This document shows, piece by piece, positions 9,857-20,659 of a stretch of 64,000 nucleotides of DNA. Position 1 is the first letter of the stretch. Every line of letters begins with the position of its first letter. A program made the translations under genes and the position numbers. The notes below the pieces were generated by a model. It ran no database searches, had not been told where the DNA came from, and saw nothing but the letters and a program-made list of their open reading frames with translations. Origin of the DNA: Pleurostoma richardsiae (lineage: Eukaryota; Ascomycota; Sordariomycetes; Calosphaeriales; Pleurostomataceae); NCBI GenBank assembly GCA_030052745.1, contig JANBVO010000001.1:310001-374000 (forward strand), written 5' to 3'.

Positions 9857-11194
9857 TCATTTCGCGCCGGCGAGGTACATCAGCAACCCCGGAGACTTGC
9901 TTCGCGAGCGGTGCTTCTTCTTCTCGGTCTTTCTGACCCAGGTCAGGGTCTCCTCCTTGTCGCCGAGGTGGTGGTGATGGTGCTCGTGGTCGTCGATGGC
10001 GAGCAGCACTTTGGTCTCACGCTTCTCGCGGATGATCTTGGTGTGCTTCCAGAGGATGTCCTGCTCAGCCTCGGGGACCCAACGCTTGATGATCACGTAG
10101 TTGGGATCCTGGCCGCGGTCAGCACAATCAAACGGTAACGAATGGCTGATGAGGGGAATACCCGGAAGACTTACGTTATCAAGCTCATAGTCAATGCCGT
10201 ACACCCTCAGGGTCTCGAGCGACAGGTGCCGCCTCGCCATGCGGGTGTACGTCGGACGCTCGGTGGAGACGGTGACGAGGGCGGTCTGCCTCTCCTTCTC
10301 ACGCTTGATCTTCTCCTTCTTGACGATGGCGGCGATGTCCTTCTCGTCGACGCCGGCGTGGATCAAGTCCTCCTGCAGGCGGCGCTGGTACTCCTTCTCG
10401 GCGCGCTCCTTGGCCTCCTTCTCCTTGGCCAGCCGCTCGGCCTCCTTCTCCTTGTAGCGCGCGACCGCCTGCTCAGCCTCCTTCTCGCGGCGCTTCTTCT
10501 CCTCGGCGGCGCGCTTCTCCTCCTCGAGCCGCTTCAGCTCCATCTCGCGCTTGATGCGCTTCTCCTCGGCCTCAGCCTCCTGCCGCCGCTTGATCTCGTC
10601 CAGCTCGCGCTTCGCCGCCTTGAGCTCCGCCTCCTCCTTGTACTCCTTGGCCGACCGCCGTTGGTCGCGCTCGCGCTCCTGCTGCGCCCGCAGCTCCTCG
10701 AGCTCGCGCCGCGCCCGGCGCAGCTCGTACGCCTCGGCCTCGTCGCGCGCGTTGCGCTGCGCCAGTTTCAGCTCCTCGAGCTCGCGGCGGGTGCGCTCCA
10801 TCTCGTAGTCCTCGCGGGTCATGAAGCCGACGCTGGAGCCGGCGCGGGACCGCGAGCGGGAGTGTGAGTGGTGCCGTGACAGGGCATAGTGGTCCTCCTC
10901 CTCGTCCGAGGAGTGCTCGTTGTAAATGCGGTTGTTGATGATGACGGGGGCGGCCGGCGCCGGGCTCGGCGGGGTCGAGCGCCGCTCACGGGAGCGGGAG
11001 CGGGTTCGGGTGGTTATCATGGTCTGCTCCGGCATGAGCAGGCCGGCCTGGCCCGTAGCATAGTAGCTGCGCGGGCGGGGGCGCGGCGCCGTGACATAGT
11101 GAACCGGAGAAGGAGAGGAGTCCCGGTGACGGCTGAACCGGACGTTGATATGATCCTCGTCAGAGGAGTAGCCCCCATAGCTGCTTCTGCTCAT
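9857..11194 (-). CDS. Fungal coiled-coil protein with RS-like N-terminus and conserved C-terminal domain
   Basis: Exons 10175..11194 and 9857..10108 on the minus strand, 423 aa after removal of a 66-nt intron (GTAAGT donor, CTGAC branch, CCAG acceptor) that is divisible by three and has no stop. Residues 1-130 are rich in Arg, Ser and acidic clusters (RSRSRERR, SSDEEEDHYALSRHHSHSRSRSR). Residues about 130-300 form a long highly charged alpha-helix or coiled coil (repeats of RRELEELK, KEAEERL type). The C-terminal part (ARRHLSLETLRVYGIDYELDN followed by DPNYVIIKRWVPE) is a compact conserved block that I believe corresponds to Pfam DUF8035; the name is from memory. It ends in a basic KKKHRSRSKSPG stretch. 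Function is unknown; the RS-like segments suggest, but do not prove, a nuclear location. Confidence 0.8.
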   Translation of the reverse strand: MSRSSYGGYSSDEDHINVRFSRHRDSSPSPVHYVTAPRPRPRSYYATGQAGLLMPEQTMITTRTRSRSRERRSTPPSPAPAAPVIINNRIYNEHSSDEEEDHYALSRHHSHSRSRSRAGSSVGFMTREDYEMERTRRELEELKLAQRNARDEAEAYELRRARRELEELRAQQERERDQRRSAKEYKEEAELKAAKRELDEIKRRQEAEAEEKRIKREMELKRLEEEKRAAEEKKRREKEAEQAVARYKEKEAERLAKEKEAKERAEKEYQRRLQEDLIHAGVDEKDIAAIVKKEKIKREKERQTALVTVSTERPTYTRMARRHLSLETLRVYGIDYELDNVSLPGIPLISHSLPFDCADRGQDPNYVIIKRWVPEAEQDILWKHTKIIREKRETKVLLAIDDHEHHHHHLGDKEETLTWVRKTEKKKHRSRSKSPGLLMYLAGAK

Positions 11195-12943
11195 ATCGGC
11201 TCGAGGGAAGACTTGTCTTCCTCGTGAAGCTGTGTGTCTTAAAAGTAAGGTGTCTCTCTCTATGTCTCAGGAGGATCGAGGTCTCTCCTGATCTCCTTTG
11301 CCAACCGTGATCAACGTGATCGAACAGCGGCCGTGTGACTACTGCCCGAGTGTGGGATTCAGGTCAGGAGGAGTTTAAGTCAGCAAGAGGGGGCGGGGGT
11401 GGGTGAGATGCAGCATTTATCGCAAGGGCAGACGGTGGAGCGGTCAAGACCTCGCGCATGGAACCAGTGAGACCCAGAGGACGGGAGACTAAGGCGCTGT
11501 CATACATTAGACTAATATGCAAGTGCCTCCTCGACTCGCAGTGGCTTGAAGTTGGGTGCGTATCGACGATCCAGTTGCAGCATGTGCCACTGGGGTACCC
11601 TGATCATATTCGGTTCCCACGTAAGGGCCCTTGTACTACCCATACATGAAGGATTTGTTATCCCGTTTGGAGCTGCCGGCCACAGGAGGCGAGCCACGCG
11701 ACAAGCGCCAACCAAGGCCCTCTCACGGCCCTGGGGGGCTGTCACGGAACAGCATGATGCTAATGTCCCAAGAAGATATACATAGTATCACCATTGGAGA
11801 GGAGAGCCATGGAAAGGAAGTGGGCGGAAGGGAGGAGGAGGAGGTTGGGGGCCAAAAAGGAACCCACCACACGGAAAAGGAGGGGGGTGGCAGCAGGGTT
11901 GTGGCCCGCTCGGAGCTGGCGGCTGAGACCAGCTGAGGTCTTCCCGTGCAACCTCGACGCCGACGGGAGCAGAAGGAGACAAGAGACTCGATTGGCGAGT
12001 CCTTTTGACAGAGGACGGCGGCAGTGATGACAATAGTCCGTATAGTCAAACTGGAGACTCACGTTGTCACCAGAAACGGGAAACACGGTCCGTGTCGGTG
12101 ACCCCTCCTGGCTTTAGCTAAGGTGATCGAGCCGATAACGCTGGTGGGATCGGCTCGATAGGGCTGATGGCTGTGTCGCAGATGGCGGGGTCGTGTCGGG
12201 TGCAAACGGCAACGCCGATGCATATGGCGCGATAGAGTACAGAGACTGTCTCGTCGTGCTGCAACTGCGTGAAGGTGCCATTGGGACAAGTGGCTCCTGC
12301 CGATACCATGGCGGTCTTGCGGCCTGATTGCTTGCCAATCAATAGATGGAGATCGGAGCAAAAGGAGCATCCCTTCGGGATGGCCCTCGCGGCCCGTCCG
12401 CCTTCGCGCTTGGAACCAAAACTGGCCATCACCACTCTAACACTGCGAAGTAAGCGCTTGACAGACGCTAAATTAGGTCGCTCCCAGCGGCACCTGAAAC
12501 CGTTGAGGGCCGGTAGCTAGGCCTTCCATCACAGTGAAGGAGAAATGGCCACGAGAGTCGACACGACAGAATGCTTTACAAAAAATTGCTGAATGCTTTG
12601 AATGCGAGGGAAGATATATGAATAGCACTGCATTTGGCTGACCGTGATATCCCTCCTTGGCGCCGCTGTCGCTACGCGTCCCGTCTGTGTCTCTCACGCA
12701 CGATAGCATCGCTGGGTGACAACCAAGCAAGCGTGGGGTCTTGATACATGCCGTGCAAGTCAGTAAGGTGCCTCGCTACCCGGTCGGAAATATGCAGCTT
12801 GAGTGCCGCCACCTCTAGATGCACAAATGGATCGTAGGGGTGGCCCAATGCACCGTAGCCATCTACCGGCGCCGTGGATGAAACCAACTGCCACTGATCT
12901 CGGCCTCAGCTGGGCCACCCCATGCTCCGTAGCCAGTAAACGC
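11195..12943. other. Intergenic, no supported gene
   Basis: 1.75 kb between two minus-strand genes. The 3' end of prefoldin 1 lies on the right and the promoter of the coiled-coil gene on the left. A 105-codon minus-strand frame (12118..12435) was inspected and not accepted. No repeat or RNA gene was recognised. Confidence 0.5.
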
Positions 12944-13534
12944 TCACGACGCCGCGCCATCGCCGCCGCGCCTGAGCATCGCGTCGATGTGCTCTTGGCT
13001 GTTCTTCGCCGTCGTCTCCAGATAGTGGAGCCTCTTCCCCAAGCTGTCGACGTCGCCCTCGATCGTCTTCATCTGCGCCTCAAGCTTCTTCTGCATCGCC
13101 GGCAGAGGCACCGCCACAAACCTATTTTTACCAGCGCGTTAGCAGGAGCCGACGGGACTCGGTGATCAGCGGCCCGGGTGGCCGGCCGCCTGAAGAAGAG
13201 ATGAAGGATTCAGTCTCTTACATCTTGCCGACTCCTTCGTAGAGGGGTGTTTCAGAAGGTAACGAGGAAATCTCGCTCTGCGTCAGCTGCGCCAGGCGCT
13301 TCTCGCGCTGCTTGGCGCCGAGCTGTGTGCGGACGAGACTGATCTGCTGCTGGGCCTGGATGGCCTGCGTCTCGATCTCCCTGACTAGCTGGACAGAAAG
13401 TAAAAAGAGCTGCGTCAGTCTACGTTCTCGGCTATCTGCTTGGTATGACATGCTGAGGCGGGCTGGTGACAGCGTCACAATGTCGGCTGATGACAGGCGC
13501 TCACCTTCTGTAGGGCTTCGTTGGATAATGACAT
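12944..13534 (-). CDS. PFD1: Prefoldin subunit 1 (beta-type)
   Basis: Three exons on the minus strand: 13505..13534, 13222..13388 and 12944..13121, giving 124 aa, the normal length for this family. The protein starts MSLSNEALQK and continues LVREIETQAIQAQQQ into the first long helix. The conserved hairpin region (LPSETPLYEGVGKMFV) corresponds to the beta-hairpins, and a second helix (MQKKLEAQMKTIEGDVDSLGKRLHYLE) closes the coiled coil. Prefoldin is the heterohexameric cytosolic chaperone that passes nascent actin and tubulin to the TRiC/CCT chaperonin. Intron phases (0 and 2) restore one continuous family match. Prefoldin subunit 5 is encoded in the same window at 30.2 kb. Confidence 0.9.
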
Positions 13535-14057
13535 GATCGCGACGTCCCGAGTGAGTCTCGACAGGGGTTTGAGAGAAATAAGCGGTCTGTTGATGAAGAC
13601 AGAGTCCAAGCAGTCTGTGTGGCTGGATCGTCGAGAATGTGAGAATCGAGTATTCGTTCGTGCTCATCAGAAAGCGCCTTTCATCCCACAGTTTGAGATG
13701 GAAAATGGAGTTCGAGGAGGTGCGGTGTAAATAAGGTTGGCACTAGCCTGCCCAGGTGCAAGTAGCCCGCACCTCCATCACAACGAAGGCTTTTATTTAC
13801 GAGGAATTTAGTAAACATCATACTGCAGAGCCACACAGGAACAAGTCATTCATATCATGACCTTCTTTATTGAAAACTACTTCATATAATCTTGGGGTGT
13901 CTCGTGCCATCATGCTTCCTACGCCAATGCGTTCTAATGCCTGCCCATACGGATATGCTCTGGGGTATGCTGGGGTATTGTCGCCTGTCGGGTATCATAC
14001 ACTACCTTATCCAAGCACCTCGACGTCTGTGTAGCAATTCTCAGTCGCTCACTCTCG
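13535..14057. other. Intergenic between prefoldin 1 and ceramidase
   Basis: 523 bp: promoter of PFD1 and 3' UTR of the ceramidase gene, both on the minus strand. Nothing else recognised. Confidence 0.55.
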
Positions 14058-15357
14058 CTACTGCTTCTTCTTTTCCAGCTCGTCCTTGGGCTGTACCGAG
14101 GCTGCCGGGACTACCCGCGGAACAGACGTGAATAGGGACGGCCAATGCAAGATGAATTCCTGCTCGCTGCCGCCTAGGCACCGTTCGAGCCATACTCTCC
14201 AAACTATCAAGTAGTAGGCTTCAAGACATGCCTGTTAGTGAAAAATCGAGCAACGCGAGCGGGGAATTGTACCTCCTGTAACACCAAGTTAGTACTAACA
14301 GTCCGCAGGCGGCGAAACGCGCAGAGAACTCACCTAGTCCAGTAAAGATATGCCACCAGCCATGGCCTTCTAGGACGATCGAACCGGGAAGTAAGATCTG
14401 ACCTCTCCAGCGCCGCAGGTTATGGCAGTAGATATTGTCCAGGTTCCATATCGTGAAGCCTATCAAGAATTGACTAATACCTACTAAGTGTCAGTACCTT
14501 TGCATGCAGAGGTTTTGCGCGTTGAAGAATGCACTCACCAGCAGCTGCCATCTTCCACATCTGTCTCATGACGAAGTCCGCGCGGTTGGGACTTCGTGCC
14601 TTCAGTGCCGGCCGCAGCTCCGCCTCCATGACATACATACCGCGAAAGATAGTAGCAGCAGTCAGGCCGCCGTAGGCGACCTGGTGGAAGACGGGGTCTT
14701 TCGAGCACCAGTAATAGATCTATAGCGAGAGTTAAGCACACTGACCGCCACACGACTTTGTGGATGGGAGACAACTTACGGTGATGAAAGCGGCCAGTGC
14801 CACAAGCGCCAAAGCCACAAAGATACTATACCTTCGAGACTTCGAGTAGGAGAAGGTTGCGTACGACAGTACGCAGGTTGTGTATATCATGGGCAGCTCG
14901 TCGGCTAGCTGCATGGAGTCTGTAGGCAAGCAGAGAGTCAGTTTGGTCGAGATTTCAATTTCGACCAAGGGGAAAAGAGGCTCGCACATTTCAGCGTTGA
15001 GTGGAAGGCCATGGACCCCAACCCCACAATCAGATAGCCTATGTATCCGACAACGAATACCCCTTTGTGTTGGTAGCGGAGGCAGTTTCGAACGCCGCTA
15101 ATGCCAAGATACATGAATGTCAAGTTCGTCAGGGTATTGATGAGCTCGGCGCAGTAGGGCGTGATGTTGTAATCCTAATAGACAGTCTGTAAGTCCGGGG
15201 CTCGTTCCTTGCGAGTAGACGAAGTTCCTACCTCTTCACACCAATTCAAGGTTGAGGTCTGTTCGCCCCATATCCCATCCCTGGCCTCCCGATAGGGGAA
15301 TTGCAACATGGAAGGCATTTTAGGGAATGCTCGTGTCGTTTCGTTCGGCAAGCTCAT
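14058..15357 (-). CDS. Alkaline ceramidase (YPC1/YDC1/ACER family)
   Basis: Six exons on the minus strand: 15232..15357, 14988..15174, 14780..14919, 14539..14719, 14334..14480 and 14058..14218; 313 aa. The enzyme hydrolyses ceramide (phytoceramide or dihydroceramide in fungi) in the ER/Golgi membrane. Diagnostic blocks appear in order: WGEQTSTLNWCEEDYNITPY, TLTNLTFMYLGISGVRNC, GLGSMAFHSTLKYSMQLADELPMIY, TIWNLDNIYC and GHGWWHIFTG. The metal-binding residues expected from ACER3 are present (His in AFHSTL, two His in HGWWH, and Asp in QLADEL). About seven membrane segments are seen. Exon 5 has a possible tandem acceptor three bases apart. The last splice (to AYYLIVWRVWLERC) lacks one Gly seen in many relatives, so that junction is the least sure. 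Confidence 0.9.
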
Positions 15358-16761
15358 TCTTGGCGGACTTTTGGGGCCCGTTCAATTTGAGGTACGCAGT
15401 GTCCGTAGTCTGCCAAGTCCGGGTTCACAAGTGTGGGTTCACGAATGACTCTCGACGGTGACTATCTCAGCTTGCTCGAGTTCCGTCGACTATCAACACT
15501 TCGTGCTCTTTCGAAGACCAGTGGTCTAAACAGCGAGTCGAATCGATGAAATTGTTGGCGAAGCTCAACCCTTGTGAACAGCAGCGAACAGCACAGTCCC
15601 TTGTATATACTTTGGTAGCGCTTCCTCTTGTCGCATCACAAGGCCTGCGCCGTGGGCGTAGTCTAGTTGTAATCCGGCACCACTGACGTAATGATGCCCG
15701 GTGACGATATCCGGACGAATTAACAATAAGCCTCGGCGTCTCGATATGTGGCCAATCGAATCCCCGATGTCGTTTTAGGGTCGTAAGAAGAGCCTTGCAA
15801 CGCTTGCCCTGGGCAATGAGTTTCTCGGGGCAGGGAAGACAGATGTATGTATGCAGTCGCGGGAACGCGGGAATGTCTTTCTTTATTAATGTGCCGCCTA
15901 CGGTGGAGGTTGGTATGGGGCAGGTAGCGCCCTGTACAAGTACTCCGAAGCTGCCGGCCAGCTCACTCAACTTGCATTTTACAGGTGCAGCTGCATGTGA
16001 AGGCGCGGACAAAAGCGGGCATTAGCTGCGACCTAACAAAGCTTGAGTAAGGCAAGTCCATGTACGGAGCCGTACTTCCTCCAGCCAGAGGCGTCCTGTC
16101 CGGAGCATTTAGGCGTGCACTTGGGCGAGAGAGCCCCAAGACAACTCCGAGCTTCCGGGAGAGTAGCTGCAGGGTAGCACCGAGGTGTGTTAATTAGTCT
16201 GCCGCCCTGTTCCGAACGATGCTGCCATTTCTTATCGCATCAGAAGCAGCGATAATGGCAGTTTCCACCAGATCACGAAAGCACAAAGCCAAATCGAGCG
16301 CTTGAGGCCTGTGCGCCACTCTTTTACCCTGTAACTCTGCGCCACAGCTGCGGCTGTTGGGGCCGAGGCCCCACAGAATCCGTCGACGTGCTTGCGTTCC
16401 TGGGCCAAAAGGGACCAAGGCGCAGGAAAGGTGCAACGTAATACGAGAGGCCGAGCTGCCAGTTCGATGCAGACGACAGCCAGTTTGACTTTCGCTCGAG
16501 GCAGCCAGCAAATGCAATGAGCCGCAGCCACAAAAAGACACGTCTCAGCATCTACAGTGTCACTCCAGCATAGTTCGAGGCGCAATTCCGCTCCTGAACG
16601 AGAAGCAGCAACTTCGGTTGTGAAGCGACGCATCGCGCGACTTGCAACTCCCGACCTGCATTATGAGACCGGCGTCCAAACCCGGCTGCCAGCGATAACT
16701 CACCTGCGACTGTCATGATTGGATGGCCGTGCCGCTCTTTAACTCGAATTCTTAGAGAGCC
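15358..16761. other. Divergent intergenic region (ceramidase / TMF-like gene)
   Basis: 1.4 kb promoter region. A 181-codon minus-strand frame (15467..16012) and frames at 16.2-16.6 kb were inspected and show no family features. No repeats were recognised. Confidence 0.5.
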
Positions 16762-19412
16762 ATGTCTGCGCCTGGGAAATCCTCCAGATGGGGCTCCCTC
16801 CTCTCCCAGGCCGTAGCTGGCGTCGAGGCCCGCCTCGACACCATCCTCAGCGAAGAGGAGCAGAGCAAACAAGCTTCCAAGTCCTCTCTGAGCCCAGCAC
16901 CCGCGAAACCTCCTTCTGGTAAGCGTGCTTCTACGCGGTCATGTCGCGCGTGTCGCTAATCACTCTGCAATCTCTTCCAGCGCCGTCGAGATCAGCATCA
17001 AATAGTAGGACAAACGACCGCTTACAGGAGAGGTTGGCGCGAGCCGTCGCAGCGAAGCAGGCACATAAGGCAGAAAGTTCTTCTACCAAGCCCACGCCCG
17101 TCACAACTCCGCGCCAGAGCGTGGATGTAGCGAGCCGCGCATCATCTGAGGACATCGAGCCTGCTAGCAAAAGCACCAGCGCGCAACAATCTCCCCGCCC
17201 ATCCGAAGATGTTCCCCAGCGACCATCGCAGGAGGTACAACCCTCCACCCCAGAGCCCGCAACGGGAGAGGAGGGTGACAAAGAAGGAACTGCGTCGACA
17301 GATGTGCCCACTGACGAGACAGCCCCCCTCGACGCATCAATTCTTGTGACGGAAACTCCAACTGCGACGGCCGAGCCGACAACAAATACCCCAGATACTT
17401 CGCCAACCCAGTCCCAAGAAGAGCGCATAAAACAATTGGAGAGGGAATTAGAAGAAGCGCGATTGCAGCAGCAAGAGGAGACGCACGGCTACGTCGAACA
17501 GATCGATGCTCTCCAGGCTAAGCTGCAATACCTATCCCGCGAAACCACAGATGCGGCTAGGAAAGCCGCCCAGGAAGCTCCGAGCGGCAGCTTGGAGAAA
17601 AAGCTCGCGGAAAAAGACCAGCAGATAGCCCAGTTGATGGAAGAAGGCAAGAACCTCGCAAGCACGGAGCAGAAGCTCCGCACTCTCATAAAGGGCCTTC
17701 GGGTAAAGATCACTGAAGGCGAGAAGGAGGTCAACAGTGTTAAGAGCTCCAGGAGTAAGCTGGAAACAGAGCTGGACAATCTGCGCAAAAGATCACGACG
17801 TGCCGACGACCTAGAAAAATACCAGGAGGAGCTGCATAAGCGGATTGGACAGTCCCAGAAGGATATAGATGCACTGCGTTCAGAAGTCGCTGCCAGGGAC
17901 AAGACAATCTCGGACCTCAGGTCGCAGCTACAGAAGGCAAAGGACGATGCTAAAGCCGTCACCGCAAAGATCAACGATGAGGCCCTCGAGAAGGAGCGCC
18001 AGCGGGTCAAGGAATTGGAGGAAGACATTGCGGCTTTGCAAGTTGAGAAGAACCTTATCACGGACCGTGCCAAGCTTAGGGAGAATGAGTTGAAGGAGAA
18101 GGCGGAAAGGGCAGCGGAACGAGCTCGCGTCGTCGAAGTCGAAATGAAGGCCGAGCTGCAGATAATGGAGAGCAAGCTTGAAGCCATGCGCATGCGGGCC
18201 GAAGAGACATCATCAGGAGCCATCGGCGACTCACAGGCCAAACTTCTGCGGCAGGTTGAGACTCTGCAGACGCAATACTCCATTGCCAGCGAGAACTGGC
18301 AGGGCATCGAGGCAACTCTTTTGGCAAGGATCACGAACCTAGAAAAGGAGAGAGACGAGGCATTGCAGAGGGAGTCCGAAATGAGAAAGAAGGCTCGAGA
18401 AGCAGTAAGCTCTTTGCATAGCAGTTACTATTCAGTTCTTGGACTAACACACAGATCATAGGCTCTGCGTGCTAGGCGTCAGGAAGAAGAGCTTGAAGAG
18501 ACTAAGACGAAGCTGCCAACATTCCAAGAAGATGTCAAATCCTATCAGGTGCAGTTGGAATCCCTGAAGAAGCGAGCTGAAGAGGCCGAAGCCGCTCTCG
18601 CGGCTGCGAGAGCCGACTTCGAGAAGCAGAAGGCGTCGTGGAAGGAGGAGAAGGCTGAGTCTCGCGACCAAGACCGGCGAGGAGCTTGGCTGGAAGACCT
18701 CCCTGGATCTACATTCAAATCGAACAGCAGGCCTGCATCTCCTCTCCTGTCGGCGCCCCAGCGAACGCTGAGCTCTGACCTACTGGGGCTGGCGTCCCTG
18801 TCGAACAAGCTTCGCAAGCATTCTGCCACGTCTAGCAACGGCGACCCTGCAGAACGCTTCTCCTCACGACGCCCGTCTGCTCAGCCGCCGAGCCGGCCGT
18901 CCATCCAGGCTACGATGTCCGGACTCCCGTCAGCAGGCCTGTTCAGTCCCACGTCGGAAACAGTACCCACACCGTCTACGAACGCCGCGGACAGGGATGA
19001 GGCGTTTGAGGGGGTGGAGAGGTCTTCATCACCGCACCAGATCGTGCAGGATATGGTATCGGTCTCGACAGTTGCAGCAGGACCATCTGTTCAGCTCGTG
19101 GAGCGGATGAGCGCGGCGATCCGGCGGCTAGAGAGCGAGAAGGTGGCGACAAGGGAGGAGCTAGCCAGGATCTCAAATCAGCGCGACGAGGCCCGGGCAG
19201 AAATCGTCACGCTGATGAGGGAGCTGGAGTCTAACAAGGCGGCGGCCAGGAGGCTGACGGAACTCGAGGCGGAGGTGGCCGAGGTCAACGAGCGGTACGA
19301 GACTACGCTCGAGCTGCTCGGCGAGAAGAGCGAGCTCGTGGAGGAGCTCCGCGCCGACGTCGACGACGTCAAGGCCATGTATAGGGACTTGGTGGAGAGG
19401 ACTGTCAAGTGA
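16762..19412 (+). CDS. SGM1: TMF/Sgm1-type Golgi coiled-coil protein
   Basis: Exons 16762..16918, 16981..18404 and 18462..19412 (introns 62 and 57 nt); 843 aa. The N-terminus (SRWGSLLSQAVAGVEARLD) and the short conserved motif SNSRTNDRLQERLARAV are typical of TATA-element modulatory factor (TMF1)/Sgm1 proteins. An acidic Ser/Thr/Pro-rich spacer follows, then a long coiled coil (about residues 200-590). A second low-complexity region leads to the conserved C-terminal domain of about 105 residues (VERMSAAIRRLESEKV to VKAMYRDLVERTVK), the Rab6-binding/TATA-binding homology domain. Family members are Golgi-localised tethers that bind Rab6/Ypt6. The gene ends 94 bp from the convergent NAS6 gene. 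Confidence 0.87.
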
Positions 19413-19506
19413 ACATTTGTTCACTGCAGCCAGATTCACGTAGATGAAAATTTTAATCTCATGATCCTCATTATCGTAGCATGACTAGACTCGCGTTTTC
19501 GATCCC

Positions 19507-20659
19507 TCACAGCACGATCCCTTCGTTCTCCGCTGTTCGTTCTATGTACCTGCGAACCTGGGAGACATTAGTTTCCGAAGTAAGACGGGCATCGTTATCA
19601 TGGCAGATTCACGCACCTCTTTATCCGGCGCCAAATCTAGCGCGAGGTAGCCATCTGCATCCTTCTTGTCCGTCTGGGCCCCAGCCCTTAGCAGAGCGAC
19701 CGCAGCGTCTCCTATTCGCGTCTCCACGCATTAGCGACAACAACTCCGAGTAGGGGAAAGGGGAGCGTGGCGTGGCCGTGACTCACCATGACCCTCAGCA
19801 ACGGCGTGATGCAGCGCGGTCTGGCCCGAGCTGTCGGTCGCGTTGAGCGGGCTCTTGTTCTGTAGCAGGAGGTTGATCATGGGCACGGAGCCGACGGCGG
19901 CGGCGCGGTGCAGCGGGTACTGGCCGCGCTTGTCGCGGACGCGAGCTGACGCCGGCGGCTTGTGCTCGAAGAGGCGGCGGGCGATGTCGATGTTGCTCTT
20001 CGACGCCACAAAGTGCAGGACGGTCTGGGCAGGGTAGGTTTAGCAGGGGAGACTGAGACGGTGGGCTGGCCACCCCCTGAAAAGGGAGGTATCTCACCTG
20101 GCCACTGTTGTCTGGAGAGGGACAGTCAGTTTCTGGTCCAGAGATATGTGCTTGATAATACGTACTCTTCTCATTCACGTCGGCGCCTTTGGCGAGGAGG
20201 AAGTCCACGAGCTTCTCCCCGTCCTTCACGCTGGCTGCGATCATGAGGGGCGTCCAGCCACTAGCATCCTGCGCCCAAACACGTCAGGGAGGAGTGATAT
20301 GCCAGGACAGGTAGGGCAACACAAACTTGAACATCTGGATCGAAGCCCTTCTGCTCTGCGAGGAGCAGGACGATGTCTAGGTTGTTGGCGGAGGCAGCCC
20401 AGTGGATCGGCAGCCGTTCATCGTCGTCCTTCAGCTGGGCAAGCTTTGGATCTGCCTAATTATAACTCCATCAGATCCATTAGCTTACTGAGTAGAAGGA
20501 TACAGGCTTACGTTGAGTAACGATTCAACTGTAGACACTACAAGGAGCCGAAGCTAGAGTGAGCACATGTCTGTATATATGACCCTTAAGACATGACACC
20601 TCACCTCTGCCTTCTCTGCATGCGGCGTGGATCGCGAACTTTGACTGGTGGTCCTCCAT
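19507..20659 (-). CDS. NAS6: Nas6/gankyrin-like 26S proteasome assembly chaperone
   Basis: Eight exons on the minus strand: 20605..20659, 20512..20537, 20327..20455, 20166..20268, 20098..20111, 19787..20024, 19617..19711 and 19507..19557; 236 aa, close to yeast Nas6 (228 aa). Ankyrin repeats follow one another with canonical motifs: LPIHWAASANNLDIVLLL, GWTPLMIAASVKDGEKLVDFLLAKGADVN, GQTVLHFVASKSNIDIARRL, GQYPLHRAAAVGSVPMINLLL and GQTALHHAVAEGHGDAAVALLRAGA. The start MEDHQSKFAIHAACREGR matches the first capping repeat. Nas6 binds the Rpt3 ATPase during regulatory-particle assembly. Exon 5 is only 14 nt and is required to keep the repeat NEKNNSGQTVLHF intact. The donor of intron 3 (GTTTGT) is weak but fixed by frame. 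Very intron-dense for its size. Confidence 0.88.

Noticed and set aside
10142-10867. 241-codon plus-strand frame, Leu-rich
   Set aside because: Antisense of the charged coiled-coil exon; the Leu richness is the complement of Lys/Glu codons.
12118-12435. Minus-strand 105-codon frame with several cysteines
   Set aside because: No signal peptide, no spacing typical of secreted Cys-rich proteins, and overlapped by other equally open frames; insufficient support.
15467-16012. 181-codon minus-strand frame upstream of the ceramidase gene
   Set aside because: Composition looks random, no recognisable domain, and it sits in a divergent promoter region.
17489-18334. 281-codon minus-strand frame, Ser-rich
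   Set aside because: Shadow of the TMF coiled-coil exon on the opposite strand.
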